Assembly (NCBI RefSeq): GCF_019247615.1
Contig: NZ_JAFBAT010000112.1
Span: 1-48,440 of the forward strand
From: Mycobacterium sp.
GTDB lineage: Bacteria; Actinomycetota; Actinomycetes; Mycobacteriales; Mycobacteriaceae
DNA length: 48,440 nucleotides
Reading direction: 5' to 3'
In this document: positions 9,601-17,465 of the stretch, piece by piece
Numbering within the stretch: the stretch's first letter is position 1
How the letters are laid out: each line of letters starts with the position of its first letter
Made by a program: the position numbers and the translations under genes
Notes under the pieces: model-generated
Database searches by the model: none
The model's input: the letters and a program-made list of their open reading frames with translations, nothing else
What the model was told of the DNA's origin: nothing

Positions 9601-10433
9601 CAGCCGATCACCGGGAATCGACGTTCGGCGGCGAGGCGGTCGACGCCACCCTGCAGGCTGGCGATCACCTTGTCGTGCACGGCCTGGTCGTCCCCGTCGA
9701 CCTCGATCGGGTCCTGCACCTCGATGACGATCTTCGTCGGCAACGGGATGTGGCCCGCCAGGTCGCTGATGTTGAGGCCCCACGGCAGCGCCAGCGATAT
9801 GGGGATGCTCTTGAGCCGCAGCAACTTATCCGTCATCAGCAACTTGGCCAGCCACTGCCCGCGGCTGAGAAACAGCGCGGCCTCCTGTCCACCCACGCTG
9901 GCCACGGGGACGATCGGCACGCCGGCCTCACGGGCCAGCCGCACGTAACCCATGCGGCCGCCGAAGTCCACCTTGTGACGTTCCCATGACGGACGGAAGA
10001 CCTCGTAGTCTCCGCCGGGGTAGACCAGCAGCGCCGCTCCGGTCTCCAATGCGAGGCGGGCATTTTCGGGGTTGGCGGCGACGGTGCCGAACTTTCGCAG
10101 CCAACCCAGCGGTGGCGCGGAGACGACGAGGTTGTGGGCCAACTGGTAGAACGGCCGCTCGACGCCGAAGTAGGAGCAAAACGCGAGGGTGAAGACGAAC
10201 GTGTCCGGAGGGACGTTGCCGCCACTGTGGTTGCCGACCAGAAGCACCGGCCCTTCTGGCGGAATCCGATCCAGGCCCCGCACGTCGGCCCGGAAGTAGA
10301 GCGAAGCCAGCAGCCAGGTCCCCGGCAGCTGGTCGCGAATGTAATCGGGGTCCCGCTGGTCGAGGTCGGCCTTGGGCACCCGCGTCGCCACTTGGTCGCG
10401 GATCCATTCCAAGGCGCCTCCCACGGAAGCCAT
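9600..10433 (-). CDS. Lysophospholipid acyltransferase family protein
   Basis: A 277-aa acyl-CoA-dependent O-acyltransferase of the PlsC superfamily, closest in style to the MGAT-like branch. The catalytic His69 sits in VGNHSGGNVPPD; Asp77 follows after seven residues instead of the classical four. A second block, LLVYPGGDYEVFRPSW, matches the FPGG-type motif that binds the acyl acceptor phosphate or diacylglycerol. A hydrophobic region could associate with the membrane. It lies 31 bases after the amidohydrolase gene and overlaps the SRPBCC gene by one base. The acceptor lipid is unknown. Confidence 0.85.
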   Translation of the reverse strand: MASVGGALEWIRDQVATRVPKADLDQRDPDYIRDQLPGTWLLASLYFRADVRGLDRIPPEGPVLLVGNHSGGNVPPDTFVFTLAFCSYFGVERPFYQLAHNLVVSAPPLGWLRKFGTVAANPENARLALETGAALLVYPGGDYEVFRPSWERHKVDFGGRMGYVRLAREAGVPIVPVASVGGQEAALFLSRGQWLAKLLMTDKLLRLKSIPISLALPWGLNISDLAGHIPLPTKIVIEVQDPIEVDGDDQAVHDKVIASLQGGVDRLAAERRFPVIG

Positions 10434-10464
10434 AGCGCGCTGTATACCCCGCTACCGACGTCGG

Positions 10465-11595
10465 TCAAACGCGATAGAGCCGGGCTGCGTTGTCGCGCGC
10501 AATCAGGTCGACCACCCGGATGGCATCGCCCTCGCTCCAGTCGCCCTCGGCGACAAATCCGCTTAACACGTGGTGAATGCCCTTGCGCCACAGGGCCGCT
10601 CCGAGGAAATGCAATTCCGGCGGGCCGAATCCGTCGGACGAGTACACAATCCTGCCGAAGGGCGCCATTTCCAGCAGTCGCGCGACGAACGCCGGTCCGC
10701 TCGCCCCGAGGTGGTTCACGCTCAAGCCGCCGTCGAGGTAGACGTGGTCGAACGCCTGCGCCAGGTAGCCGGCTTCGCGCTCGTACGGATAACAGTGCAA
10801 CAGCACGATGGGCGTTTCCGCGGCCGCGCGCAAAAAATCGAGCAGGAGAAGCGGGTTGGTCTTGTGCAGATCGCTCTCCCGGTCGCCGAAGCCGACGTGG
10901 AATTGCAACGGCTTGCCGAGCCGCAAGGCCTGATGTAGCCCGAAACGCAGCAGGACGCGATCCTGCAGCCGGGTACCGCCACGGTCGCGCCACCGGCCGG
11001 CAGCCTCGGCGACCTCTGGCGCCGACGGCTCGGTGAGAGCACCGTCGAACCCGCCTCGGTAGGCCAAGATGGACTTGGTGCCCACCGCCGTCGCCGCGCG
11101 GCGGTGGAGGATCTCCTCGAAGGCAGCGGCGTAGTCGCCCGGCGCCTGCGCGGCCTCCTCGGCCACCTGTTCGAGACGGACGACCTCGTGGGCGCGCGCG
11201 CCCGACAACCCGGCCAGATCGGCCAGGCCCGCCAGGCCTTCCGGGTCACCACCGATCCCCGTGTCCACCAGCCAGTCACTCACATTGGCGGCCGACAAGA
11301 ACAGGCGGGCCAGCTCGGTGTCGTCGTATTGTCGGCGGCGCTCCCAATATGCTTGCGGCTCCGCGTGTTTGGGGAGGCCGAGCAGAGGTGCGCAGTGGGC
11401 GCGCACGGCGAAGCCGAGCTGGGAGTCGAAGCCCGAATATACGATCGGTCCGGTGTTGGCCTCGTTGAGCGCGTTCTCGAACCGAGCGCGCTCACCCGAC
11501 GTCAGCCAGCATCCGTGCATGTGCTGATCGATCAACGCCGCGCCGTCGATGTGCCCTGCCAGGTCCGAATGGCCGGGCAGCGTCACAGGCTCCAC
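10465..11595 (-). CDS. Amidohydrolase 2 family protein (FluG N-domain like)
   Basis: A 376-aa metal-dependent amidohydrolase with a TIM-barrel fold. The first metal motif HxH is His25/His27 (LIDQHMHG); further barrel landmarks are LQFHVGFGD, IVLLHCYPY, VYLDGGLS and VYSSDGFG with a late Asp. In fungi this domain is fused to a glutamine-synthetase-like domain in FluG; here the partner, GlnA3, is encoded directly upstream. The gene overlaps glnA3 by 13 bases; an alternative GTG at 11586 would give a GTGA overlap. It corresponds to Rv1879. Hydrolysis of a gamma-glutamyl or formyl amide is a plausible activity but not shown. Confidence 0.87.
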   Translation of the reverse strand: MEPVTLPGHSDLAGHIDGAALIDQHMHGCWLTSGERARFENALNEANTGPIVYSGFDSQLGFAVRAHCAPLLGLPKHAEPQAYWERRRQYDDTELARLFLSAANVSDWLVDTGIGGDPEGLAGLADLAGLSGARAHEVVRLEQVAEEAAQAPGDYAAAFEEILHRRAATAVGTKSILAYRGGFDGALTEPSAPEVAEAAGRWRDRGGTRLQDRVLLRFGLHQALRLGKPLQFHVGFGDRESDLHKTNPLLLLDFLRAAAETPIVLLHCYPYEREAGYLAQAFDHVYLDGGLSVNHLGASGPAFVARLLEMAPFGRIVYSSDGFGPPELHFLGAALWRKGIHHVLSGFVAEGDWSEGDAIRVVDLIARDNAARLYRV

Positions 11596-12947
11596 GCCAT
11601 CCGGAACCTGTCCGCCAGTTGCTCCGGCCCAAGGCTTCCGTAACGCTCGTGCTCCATGCGGCGGACGGCGACCACCATGTCCACGGCGGGGTCGCCCAGG
11701 AGGCTCCGCAACAGCGTCGAATTGTCAAGCGCATCAATGGCTTCGGTTTGGTCTTCGGGCAGCCGCGCGATGCCGGCGCGCTCGCGCTCGGATTCGGAGA
11801 GGCTTGCCGGGTCGGACGCCGTTTGGGGCGGCAGCGCCGCTTGGCGCTTGATTCCCTCCAGCGCCAGTCCCAGAATCGCCGCCGAGGCCAGGTATGGGTT
11901 GGCCGAGGGATCGACGACCTTCACCTCGACATTCCCGCCGTGCGCACTGCCCGGACCGCCTTCGACGAATCGCACTGCGGCCTCGCGGTTCTCGATGCCC
12001 CAGCACGCGTAGGCCCCGGCCCAGTTACCCGGCCGCATCCGCAACCCGGACACGATGGAGCCGCACAGAATGCCTTGGGCTTCGAGCAGCCCACCCAGTA
12101 TCCCGGCAACCGTGCTCTCCCCCTCCGGGGTCATGCCCGCGACACCCGTTCCGTCGGTAAACAGTGGCCCTTCGGGCTCCCCTTCCGTCTTGGTCAGCGA
12201 GAAGTGTTGGTGGGCACCGGATCCGACGCTGCCGGCAAAAGGCACCGGTGACAGGCTGACGCGAAGCCCGTGGCGGCGGGCGGCCCGGCCGATGATCAGC
12301 CGCGTCAGCACCAGCTGGTCGGCCGCGGCCACCGGCGACAACGGCGACAGCGAGATCTCGAATTGATTGGGCCCGTATTCCGGATGAAGCTGCTCGATCC
12401 CGACGCCGGCCACGGTCGCGGCGGCATTGACGTCGCGGACGAACGCCTCGTGTTCGAGTACGCCCGCCAGGCCGTACTGCGCCCACAGCGTCGCCGGCAG
12501 CCGGCTACCGTCTGGGCCGACCAGCAAAAATTCGATCTCGTGGCCGACCGCCGCCTCGAGGCCGGCCGCCTTGAGGGCCGCCTCGATGCGGCCCAGCGTT
12601 CCGCGGGCGCATGCTGGGACGGGCGTTCCGTCCTGTTCGAAAAATGCGGCAGGCGCCCATGCCAGGCCGTCGCCGACGATGCGCAGACCCGACAAATCTA
12701 TGCGGAGGCGCTGATCCCCGACCACCCCCACGTCGTCGGTGAATGCGATCCCGCTCTGGTCGATGGCGAACGCATGCCACGAGGGACTGGCGCCGAGGCC
12801 GGGCTCCGCGAACGTGTTGGTCCGCCGGATCGGGACCGTCTTGGCCTGGGTCAAACCGGCGGGGTTCACCGAGGTGCCGATCACCGTGTCGACGCCCTCG
12901 GCCTCCAGTTGCGCGATTGCAGCGGCAGCGAGCGGGGTGGCTGTCAT
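11583..12947 (-). CDS. glnA3: Glutamine synthetase-like GlnA3
   Basis: A 454-aa member of the glutamine synthetase superfamily (counterpart of Rv1878). The N-terminal beta-grasp part spans about 1-105. The catalytic barrel holds the metal/glutamate motifs AVGHEIEFLLVG, EYGPNQFEISLSP and SGAHQHFSLTK, the Arg-rich RMRPGNWAGAYACWG, and NREAAVRF. In Streptomyces, GlnA3 ligates glutamate to polyamines rather than to ammonium, and M. tuberculosis GlnA3 is not the main glutamine synthetase. An MFS exporter, an AhpD-like protein and an amidohydrolase in the same run fit amine detoxification better than nitrogen assimilation. The ATG starts seven bases after the upstream stop. Confidence 0.88.
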   Translation of the reverse strand: MTATPLAAAAIAQLEAEGVDTVIGTSVNPAGLTQAKTVPIRRTNTFAEPGLGASPSWHAFAIDQSGIAFTDDVGVVGDQRLRIDLSGLRIVGDGLAWAPAAFFEQDGTPVPACARGTLGRIEAALKAAGLEAAVGHEIEFLLVGPDGSRLPATLWAQYGLAGVLEHEAFVRDVNAAATVAGVGIEQLHPEYGPNQFEISLSPLSPVAAADQLVLTRLIIGRAARRHGLRVSLSPVPFAGSVGSGAHQHFSLTKTEGEPEGPLFTDGTGVAGMTPEGESTVAGILGGLLEAQGILCGSIVSGLRMRPGNWAGAYACWGIENREAAVRFVEGGPGSAHGGNVEVKVVDPSANPYLASAAILGLALEGIKRQAALPPQTASDPASLSESERERAGIARLPEDQTEAIDALDNSTLLRSLLGDPAVDMVVAVRRMEHERYGSLGPEQLADRFRMAWSL

Positions 12948-12965
12948 GCCGCGCTTATGCGCGGC
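12948..12965 (-). promoter_or_regulatory. Perfect 7-bp hairpin just before glnA3
   Basis: GCCGCGC, TTAT loop, GCGCGGC: a perfect stem spanning the seven bases before the glnA3 ATG and the end of the AhpD-like gene, whose stop codon lies in the loop. On the transcript it would cover the glnA3 ribosome site and could lower glnA3 translation unless ribosomes finishing the upstream gene open it. Confidence 0.35.
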
Positions 12966-13449
12966 TGGGCAAGGTCAGCTTGCAGGCCTGGCCGATGTCC
13001 AGGGTCCGCAGCATCCGCCCCATGCCCACCCACAGGGCGCAGGACATTGCCAGGTCGGCGAGCAGCTCTTCGGAGAAGTGCTCCTTGCACCTACTCCAGA
13101 AGTCTTCGTCGTCGCGCAACGTGGTGTGCTCGGTGCCGAAGCGATGCGCAAACTCCGCCGCGAGGCGCTCCTGTTCGCTGTATCCCGGCCAGGTGCGCCA
13201 CTCCAGCGCGTGCTCATAGAGTTCCTCGTCGACGCCTGCGGCGGGCCCGTCGGCGTCGCGGGTGTTCATGCACACTGTGCATTCGTTGTCGTGGGCGATC
13301 ACCGCCCGGGCCAGCTCGCGGGTGCGCATCGGCAGCCGGTTCTTGGTGTAGACCGCCTCGCTGAATTTGGCGATCGCGCCGCCGAGGTCGGGGGACTTCG
13401 CGGCCCAGCTGTAGAGGTCGTCGTCAGCGAAGGTTCCGATTCGGCTCAT
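12955..13449 (-). CDS. Carboxymuconolactone decarboxylase/AhpD-like protein
   Basis: A 164-aa all-helical protein of the AhpD/CMD superfamily. It has the redox signature ECTVC (Glu56, Cys57, Cys60) seen in AhpD-type disulfide reductases, but the His that normally follows four residues after the second Cys is Arg64. ATG 13449 is chosen because the domain starts there; a longer frame would run far into the MFS gene. It overlaps the MFS 3' end by 26 bases and precedes glnA3 by seven, so it belongs to the same transcript. A thiol-dependent role protecting or modifying the substrate of its neighbours is a guess. Confidence 0.82.
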   Translation of the reverse strand: MSRIGTFADDDLYSWAAKSPDLGGAIAKFSEAVYTKNRLPMRTRELARAVIAHDNECTVCMNTRDADGPAAGVDEELYEHALEWRTWPGYSEQERLAAEFAHRFGTEHTTLRDDEDFWSRCKEHFSEELLADLAMSCALWVGMGRMLRTLDIGQACKLTLPSRA

Positions 13450-15556
13450 GGCGTGATGGTACGCCGGCCGGCACGGCTGCTGGAATCCTCTGGGTCTCAA
13501 GGCCGGCCAGCTCTCGGGGGTCTTCGCGCCAGTCGCGTTGGGCGACGATTCGGTGGGCGACGCGGTCGAGGGCGGCCTGGACCTGGGCGCGGTCGGGCCG
13601 TCCCGCAAAGCTCGGCGATCGGGTCAGCTTGTCGATGATCCATTCGCGAATCAACGTGGTGACGAAGTTGACCTCCCGCATGCCCTGCGGGGTGAGCCAC
13701 AGATCGTCGACGTCGCGCATCGCGTAGCCGTCGTAGACGAGGCGATCGAAGGTCGGCTGGAGGACCTCGTACGGCAAGCCGAATTGGTCGCCGATTTTCG
13801 ACAGCCGGGCCTGCCCGAACACCTGCGCGTTTCGGTGAATCTGTAGCAGGGCCCACAGCTGCGCCACGTCGAGCCGGCAGTCGGGTCGCATCGCGATGCT
13901 GCGCAGCCGCATGCCGGGAGCCCCCTGCAGCAGGCGGCCAATCGCGACCTCCAGCATCTCGTCGGGCGAGCGGCTCGTCGGCACGGCAAACGCCTCGCCG
14001 ATGTCGCCGCGGTTGTTGCCGATGCCGCGCAGGGGCACCTCGCGCAGAAACAGCGCAAGGCCGAACCCGACCATGGCCACCGGCACCGCCCAGAGGAACA
14101 CCCTGGTGAGCGAGTCGGCATAGGCGGCGACGATCGGGGCGGCCACGTTGTGCGGCAGCCGGTGCAGGGCCTCCGGGGACGCGGCCGCCGCGGCGGGCGC
14201 GCGGCTGGCGACCATGGCAGGACCGATGCGACTGTGCAGGAAGTTCGTGAACAGCGAACCGAAGATCGCGGCGCCGAATGAACTGCCGATCGTCCGGAAG
14301 AAGGTCACCCCCGAGGTCGCGACGCCGAGGTCGTCGAAGCTCGAGGTGTTCTGCACGATGAGGATGAGGGTCTGCATGCACATCCCGATCCCCGCGCCGA
14401 GAATGGCCAAAAACAGCGACTGGACAAGAGCCGGTGTCGACTGATCCATTCGCGACATCAGGAAGAACGCCAACGCCATCACCGCCGTGCCGGCGACGGG
14501 AAAGACCTTGTATCTGCCCGTCCGGCCCACCAGCACACCGCTGCCCATCGAGGTGGTCAGCATCCCGACCACCATGGGTAGCGTGCGCAGACCCGATGTG
14601 GTCGCGGAGACGCCGTCGACGAACTGCATGTAGGTCGGCAGGAAGGTCAGGGCGCCCAGCATGGCGAAGCCGACCACGGAGGACAGCACGCAGCACACGG
14701 TGAACACCGGGCTGGCGAACAGCCGCGTGGGCAGGATCGGCGAGGCGGCGCGGCTTTCCACCCAGGCGAAGATGGCCAGCGCCACCGCGGACCCGCCGAA
14801 AAGCCCGACAATCGTCGGCGAGCCCCACGGATAGGTGGTGCCGCCCCAGCTGGTGGCCAGCGTCAGGCCGGCGGCACCCAGCCCGACGAAGAGGATGCCG
14901 GCGTAGTCGATGACGGGTTTCGTCCGGGCGGAAATGGCTGGGATAGCCGCGGCTGCCACGAAGAAGACCACGACAGAAACCGGCATGTTGATCCAGAACG
15001 CCCAGCGCCACGTCAGGTGGTCGGTGAAGTAACCGCCGAGCAACGGCCCGATCACCGTGGTCACGCCGAACACCGCGCCCATGGCCCCCTGGTAGCGGCC
15101 GCGGTCGCGCAGCGGAATCACCTCACCGATCAGCGCCATCGCAGTCACCATGAGTCCGCCCCCGCCGATGCCCTGCAGCGCCCGCGATGCCACCAGCATG
15201 CCCATCGAACCCGAAAGGCCGCACAGCACCGACCCGGCGACAAAGAACACGACGGCCGCCTGAAAGACCCGCTTGCGGCCGAAAAGGTCCCCGAACTTCC
15301 CGACGAGCGCGGTGGTGATCGTCGAGGCCAGCAGGTAGCTGGTGACCACCCACGACTGGTGCCCCGCCCCGCCGAGATTGGCGACGATGGTCGGCAGCGC
15401 CGTCGCGACGATGGTCTGGTCCAGCGCGGCCATCAGCATGCCGAGCAAGACTGCGACGAAGATGAAATTTCGTCGCTTGGGGTAGACCGCGGTGTCGCTG
15501 GTTGCGGACTCGGCAGCCTCGCCGGCCGGGACCGCTGTGGGTGTCGCGCTCGTCAT
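13424..15556 (-). CDS. DHA2-type MFS multidrug exporter with winged-helix tail
   Basis: A 710-aa drug:H+ antiporter of the 14-helix EmrB/QacA group (counterpart of Rv1877). Visible motifs: LDQTIVATALPTI with Asp46 in the first helix, motif A GKFGDLFGRKRVF at 86-98, and motif C GVTTVIGPLLGG at 164-175. The last transmembrane segment ends near 505. Unlike most relatives, about 200 cytoplasmic residues follow; 565-630 (ALLQIHRNAQVFGQ through LWLTPQGMREV) has the helix-helix-helix-hairpin pattern of a winged-helix domain. It is the first gene of the minus-strand cluster. ATG 15556 has AAGG upstream and an 8-bp inverted repeat in the leader. Confidence 0.88.
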   Translation of the reverse strand: MTSATPTAVPAGEAAESATSDTAVYPKRRNFIFVAVLLGMLMAALDQTIVATALPTIVANLGGAGHQSWVVTSYLLASTITTALVGKFGDLFGRKRVFQAAVVFFVAGSVLCGLSGSMGMLVASRALQGIGGGGLMVTAMALIGEVIPLRDRGRYQGAMGAVFGVTTVIGPLLGGYFTDHLTWRWAFWINMPVSVVVFFVAAAAIPAISARTKPVIDYAGILFVGLGAAGLTLATSWGGTTYPWGSPTIVGLFGGSAVALAIFAWVESRAASPILPTRLFASPVFTVCCVLSSVVGFAMLGALTFLPTYMQFVDGVSATTSGLRTLPMVVGMLTTSMGSGVLVGRTGRYKVFPVAGTAVMALAFFLMSRMDQSTPALVQSLFLAILGAGIGMCMQTLILIVQNTSSFDDLGVATSGVTFFRTIGSSFGAAIFGSLFTNFLHSRIGPAMVASRAPAAAAASPEALHRLPHNVAAPIVAAYADSLTRVFLWAVPVAMVGFGLALFLREVPLRGIGNNRGDIGEAFAVPTSRSPDEMLEVAIGRLLQGAPGMRLRSIAMRPDCRLDVAQLWALLQIHRNAQVFGQARLSKIGDQFGLPYEVLQPTFDRLVYDGYAMRDVDDLWLTPQGMREVNFVTTLIREWIIDKLTRSPSFAGRPDRAQVQAALDRVAHRIVAQRDWREDPRELAGLETQRIPAAVPAGVPSRHEPNRNLR

Positions 15557-15565
15557 GCCTGCCTT

Positions 15566-15597
15566 CCCTGGGCGTCGATGCTTATGAGTGCCCAGGG
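15566..15597. promoter_or_regulatory. Inverted repeat ahead of the MFS cluster
   Basis: A perfect 8-bp inverted repeat, CCCTGGGC and GCCCAGGG, with 16 bases between, ends ten bases from the MFS start codon. It could be a repressor operator or a hairpin in the 5' leader of the cluster. The remaining 120 bases up to bfrA show nothing else recognisable. Confidence 0.4.
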
Positions 15598-15718
15598 TTA
15601 GGTGGCAGCAACCAAACTGGCGCCCCGCCGGCGCGACGTCAGTGCGAAAAATGGCTTGGGTTTTCGCAGCGCCGTTACGTTCGCGGGGCCGCGCGTGCGG
15701 CGCCTCGTTAGGCGATCA

Positions 15719-16198
15719 TCACTTGGGTGGGCGGGACACGCACTGTGCCGAGTACAGTTCCTCGCCCAACTTCTCCATCAGCTCGAGCTGGGTCTCCAGG
15801 TAGTCGATGTGCAGTTCCTCGTCGCCGACGATCTTCTCGAGCAGGTTGGCGCTGGTGGTGTCCTGCTTCTCCCGGCACATGATGATGCCCGGCTTGAGCC
15901 GGTCCATCACCTCGTATTCGATCGCGAGGTCGGCCTCGAATTGCTCGCGAAGCGTCTGGCCGATGCGCAGCGAGAAGAGGCGCTGGAAGTTGGGCAACCC
16001 GTCGAGCAGCAGGATGCGGTCGGTGATCTCCTCGGCGTGCCGCATTTCGTCGAACGACTCCGCGCGGGTGTGCGCCGCCAACTCGGTGAAGCCCCAATTC
16101 TCCTGCATCTTCGAATGCAGGAAGTACTGGTTGATGGCGGTGAGCTCGCTGGTCAACTGCTCGTTGAGCAGGCGCAAAACGTCCGGATCACCCTGCAC
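15719..16198 (-). CDS. bfrA: Bacterioferritin BfrA
   Basis: A heme-containing iron-storage protein that forms a 24-mer shell; 159 aa, the same length as M. tuberculosis BfrA and very similar. The start is GTG 16198 (MQGDPDVLRLLNEQL). Met52 is the interface heme ligand. Ferroxidase residues Glu18, Glu51 and His54 are visible in helices A and B, with the second set in the EADLAIEYE and DEELHIDYLE helices. It diverges from bfd across two IdeR-like boxes. In M. tuberculosis IdeR with iron activates bfrA; the same is inferred here. Confidence 0.96.
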   Translation of the reverse strand: MQGDPDVLRLLNEQLTSELTAINQYFLHSKMQENWGFTELAAHTRAESFDEMRHAEEITDRILLLDGLPNFQRLFSLRIGQTLREQFEADLAIEYEVMDRLKPGIIMCREKQDTTSANLLEKIVGDEELHIDYLETQLELMEKLGEELYSAQCVSRPPK

Positions 16199-16355
16199 GA
16201 CAACTCCTAGGCGTGTAAAGGCTGCGCCGTGTGGACGCAGACCGGCCGACCTGTACCAGCACTTTGCCACGCGAGTTTGGAATCTTCCAGCAAGGTATGG
16301 CTGGGCTTGGCGTGTTGCGTCCGATGAGCTCCAAGACGCGCCATGTCACTGGCGG

Positions 16356-16374
16356 TTAGGTTAGACTCTGCTAA
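16356..16374. promoter_or_regulatory. IdeR iron box 1
   Basis: TTAGGTTAGACTCTGCTAA matches the 19-bp IdeR consensus (TTAGGTTAGGCTAACCTAA) at 15 positions. It lies between bfrA and bfd and is the first of a tandem pair with a 24-base period. Confidence 0.75.
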
Positions 16375-16379
16375 CGAAC

Positions 16380-16398
16380 TTAGGTTAGACTCCACTAA
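16380..16398. promoter_or_regulatory. IdeR iron box 2
   Basis: TTAGGTTAGACTCCACTAA also matches the IdeR consensus at 15 of 19 positions, 24 bases after box 1. It ends 45 bases before bfd, a distance that suggests repression of bfd and, with box 1, activation of the more distant bfrA. Confidence 0.75.
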
Positions 16399-16443
16399 TA
16401 TGCGGCGGGTGTCGGCTTACGGTCACGTGCGGGGGGTGCGCTG

Positions 16444-16629
16444 ATGTACGTATGCCTATGTGTGGGCGCCACCAATCAGACCGTGTCGGAAGCCGTCGCG
16501 CGGGGGGCGTCCACGTCCAAAGAGATTGCCGCCGCATGCGGGGCCGGCGGCGACTGCGGGCGTTGCAGGCGCACGCTGCGCGCGATCGTTGCGGCGACCC
16601 GCGCATGCGAACCCGCTCGGTCGCGTTAG
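16444..16629 (+). CDS. bfd: Bacterioferritin-associated ferredoxin
   Basis: A 61-aa [2Fe-2S] protein that docks on bacterioferritin and passes electrons to release stored iron. The four cluster ligands are Cys4, Cys6, Cys38 and Cys41 (MYVCLC, GDCGRC), the same spacing as E. coli Bfd; Cys32 is extra. The BFD-like helix-turn-helix fold is intact. It diverges from bfrA and has two IdeR boxes just upstream, so expression under iron limitation is expected. It is followed by a short 17-bp tandem repeat. Confidence 0.9.
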   Translation: MYVCLCVGATNQTVSEAVARGASTSKEIAAACGAGGDCGRCRRTLRAIVAATRACEPARSR

Positions 16630-16638
16630 CGGCTCTCC

Positions 16639-16686
16639 GCCGTTTGCGGAATGGCGCCGTTTGCGGAATGGGGCCGTTTGTGGCAT
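16639..16686. repeat. 17-bp tandem repeat, 2.8 copies
   Basis: GCCGTTTGCGGAATGGC repeats at 16639, 16656 and (partial, slightly diverged) 16673. It fills the gap between bfd and the convergent enoyl-CoA isomerase-like gene and reaches that gene's stop codon. Confidence 0.8.
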
Positions 16687-17438
16687 CAGCGTCGTTCGTT
16701 GAAATCGGCCAGGGCCGCAGCATTGGCCTGGCCGCCCATCAGCTCGGCGAAGTGGGCGTTTTCCCGCGCGCTGGCCGCGGCGATCCCGGGACGTATCGGT
16801 TCCATCATCGTGTGCTTGACGGCCATGAGGCTCGAGATCGGCCGTGCCGCAAGGGTTTCGGCATGCCGCCGAGCTTCGGGCAGCAACTTGTCCGGATCGC
16901 AGACCCGCCAGACGAGCCCCATCCGCAATGCCTCGTCGGCGCTGACCCATTCCGAGGACATCAACAGCCAGGCGGCGTTTTGCCGCCCCACCAGTTGCGG
17001 CATCAGGTATGACGACGCCGCCTCCGGCGCCACACCCAGGCTGGTGAACGGGCACTTCAGCCGAGCCGTTGAGGACATGAACGCCAGATCGGCGTAGCCG
17101 AGGATGGTGGCGCCGATCCCTACCCCGACGCCATTCACGGCACAGATCAGGGGCTTGGGAAACGCGCTGAGCGCATTGATCAGGCCGGTGAAGCCGTGTT
17201 TTCCCGGGGTGAAGTCGAGATCGGTGATGCGCGCCTGCATCTCGGCGAGATCGGTGCCGGCGCAAAAACCCCGGCCGGCGCCCGTCAGCAGGACGACCGC
17301 GACCGCTGGATCGTCGGCGGCGGCCAAAAGCGCTTCCGTCGCGGCGTCGTAGAGCGCCTCGTTGAACGCGTTGAGAGCTTCCGGCCGGTTCAGCGTGAGG
17401 GTGCGCACCCGCTGGGCATCGTCTATCTGCAGAATCAC
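16686..17438 (-). CDS. Enoyl-CoA hydratase/isomerase family, PECI-like
   Basis: A 250-aa crotonase-fold protein. The CoA/oxyanion motifs are RGFCAGTDL (about 56-64) and NGVGVGIGATI (102-112). The catalytic block reads PFTSLGVAPEAASS: only the second Glu (Glu139) is kept and the first is not. This PF..LG..PE..SS pattern is that of Delta3,Delta2-enoyl-CoA isomerases (PECI type) rather than hydratases, which use two Glu. It would therefore shift double bonds during unsaturated fatty-acid oxidation. It is the last of the minus-strand genes from oxyR down (gaps of 13 to 27 bases). Confidence 0.85.
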   Translation of the reverse strand: MILQIDDAQRVRTLTLNRPEALNAFNEALYDAATEALLAAADDPAVAVVLLTGAGRGFCAGTDLAEMQARITDLDFTPGKHGFTGLINALSAFPKPLICAVNGVGVGIGATILGYADLAFMSSTARLKCPFTSLGVAPEAASSYLMPQLVGRQNAAWLLMSSEWVSADEALRMGLVWRVCDPDKLLPEARRHAETLAARPISSLMAVKHTMMEPIRPGIAAASARENAHFAELMGGQANAAALADFNERR

Positions 17439-17465
17439 GGCTGCAGCCTAACGGGTCGTGCCGGC

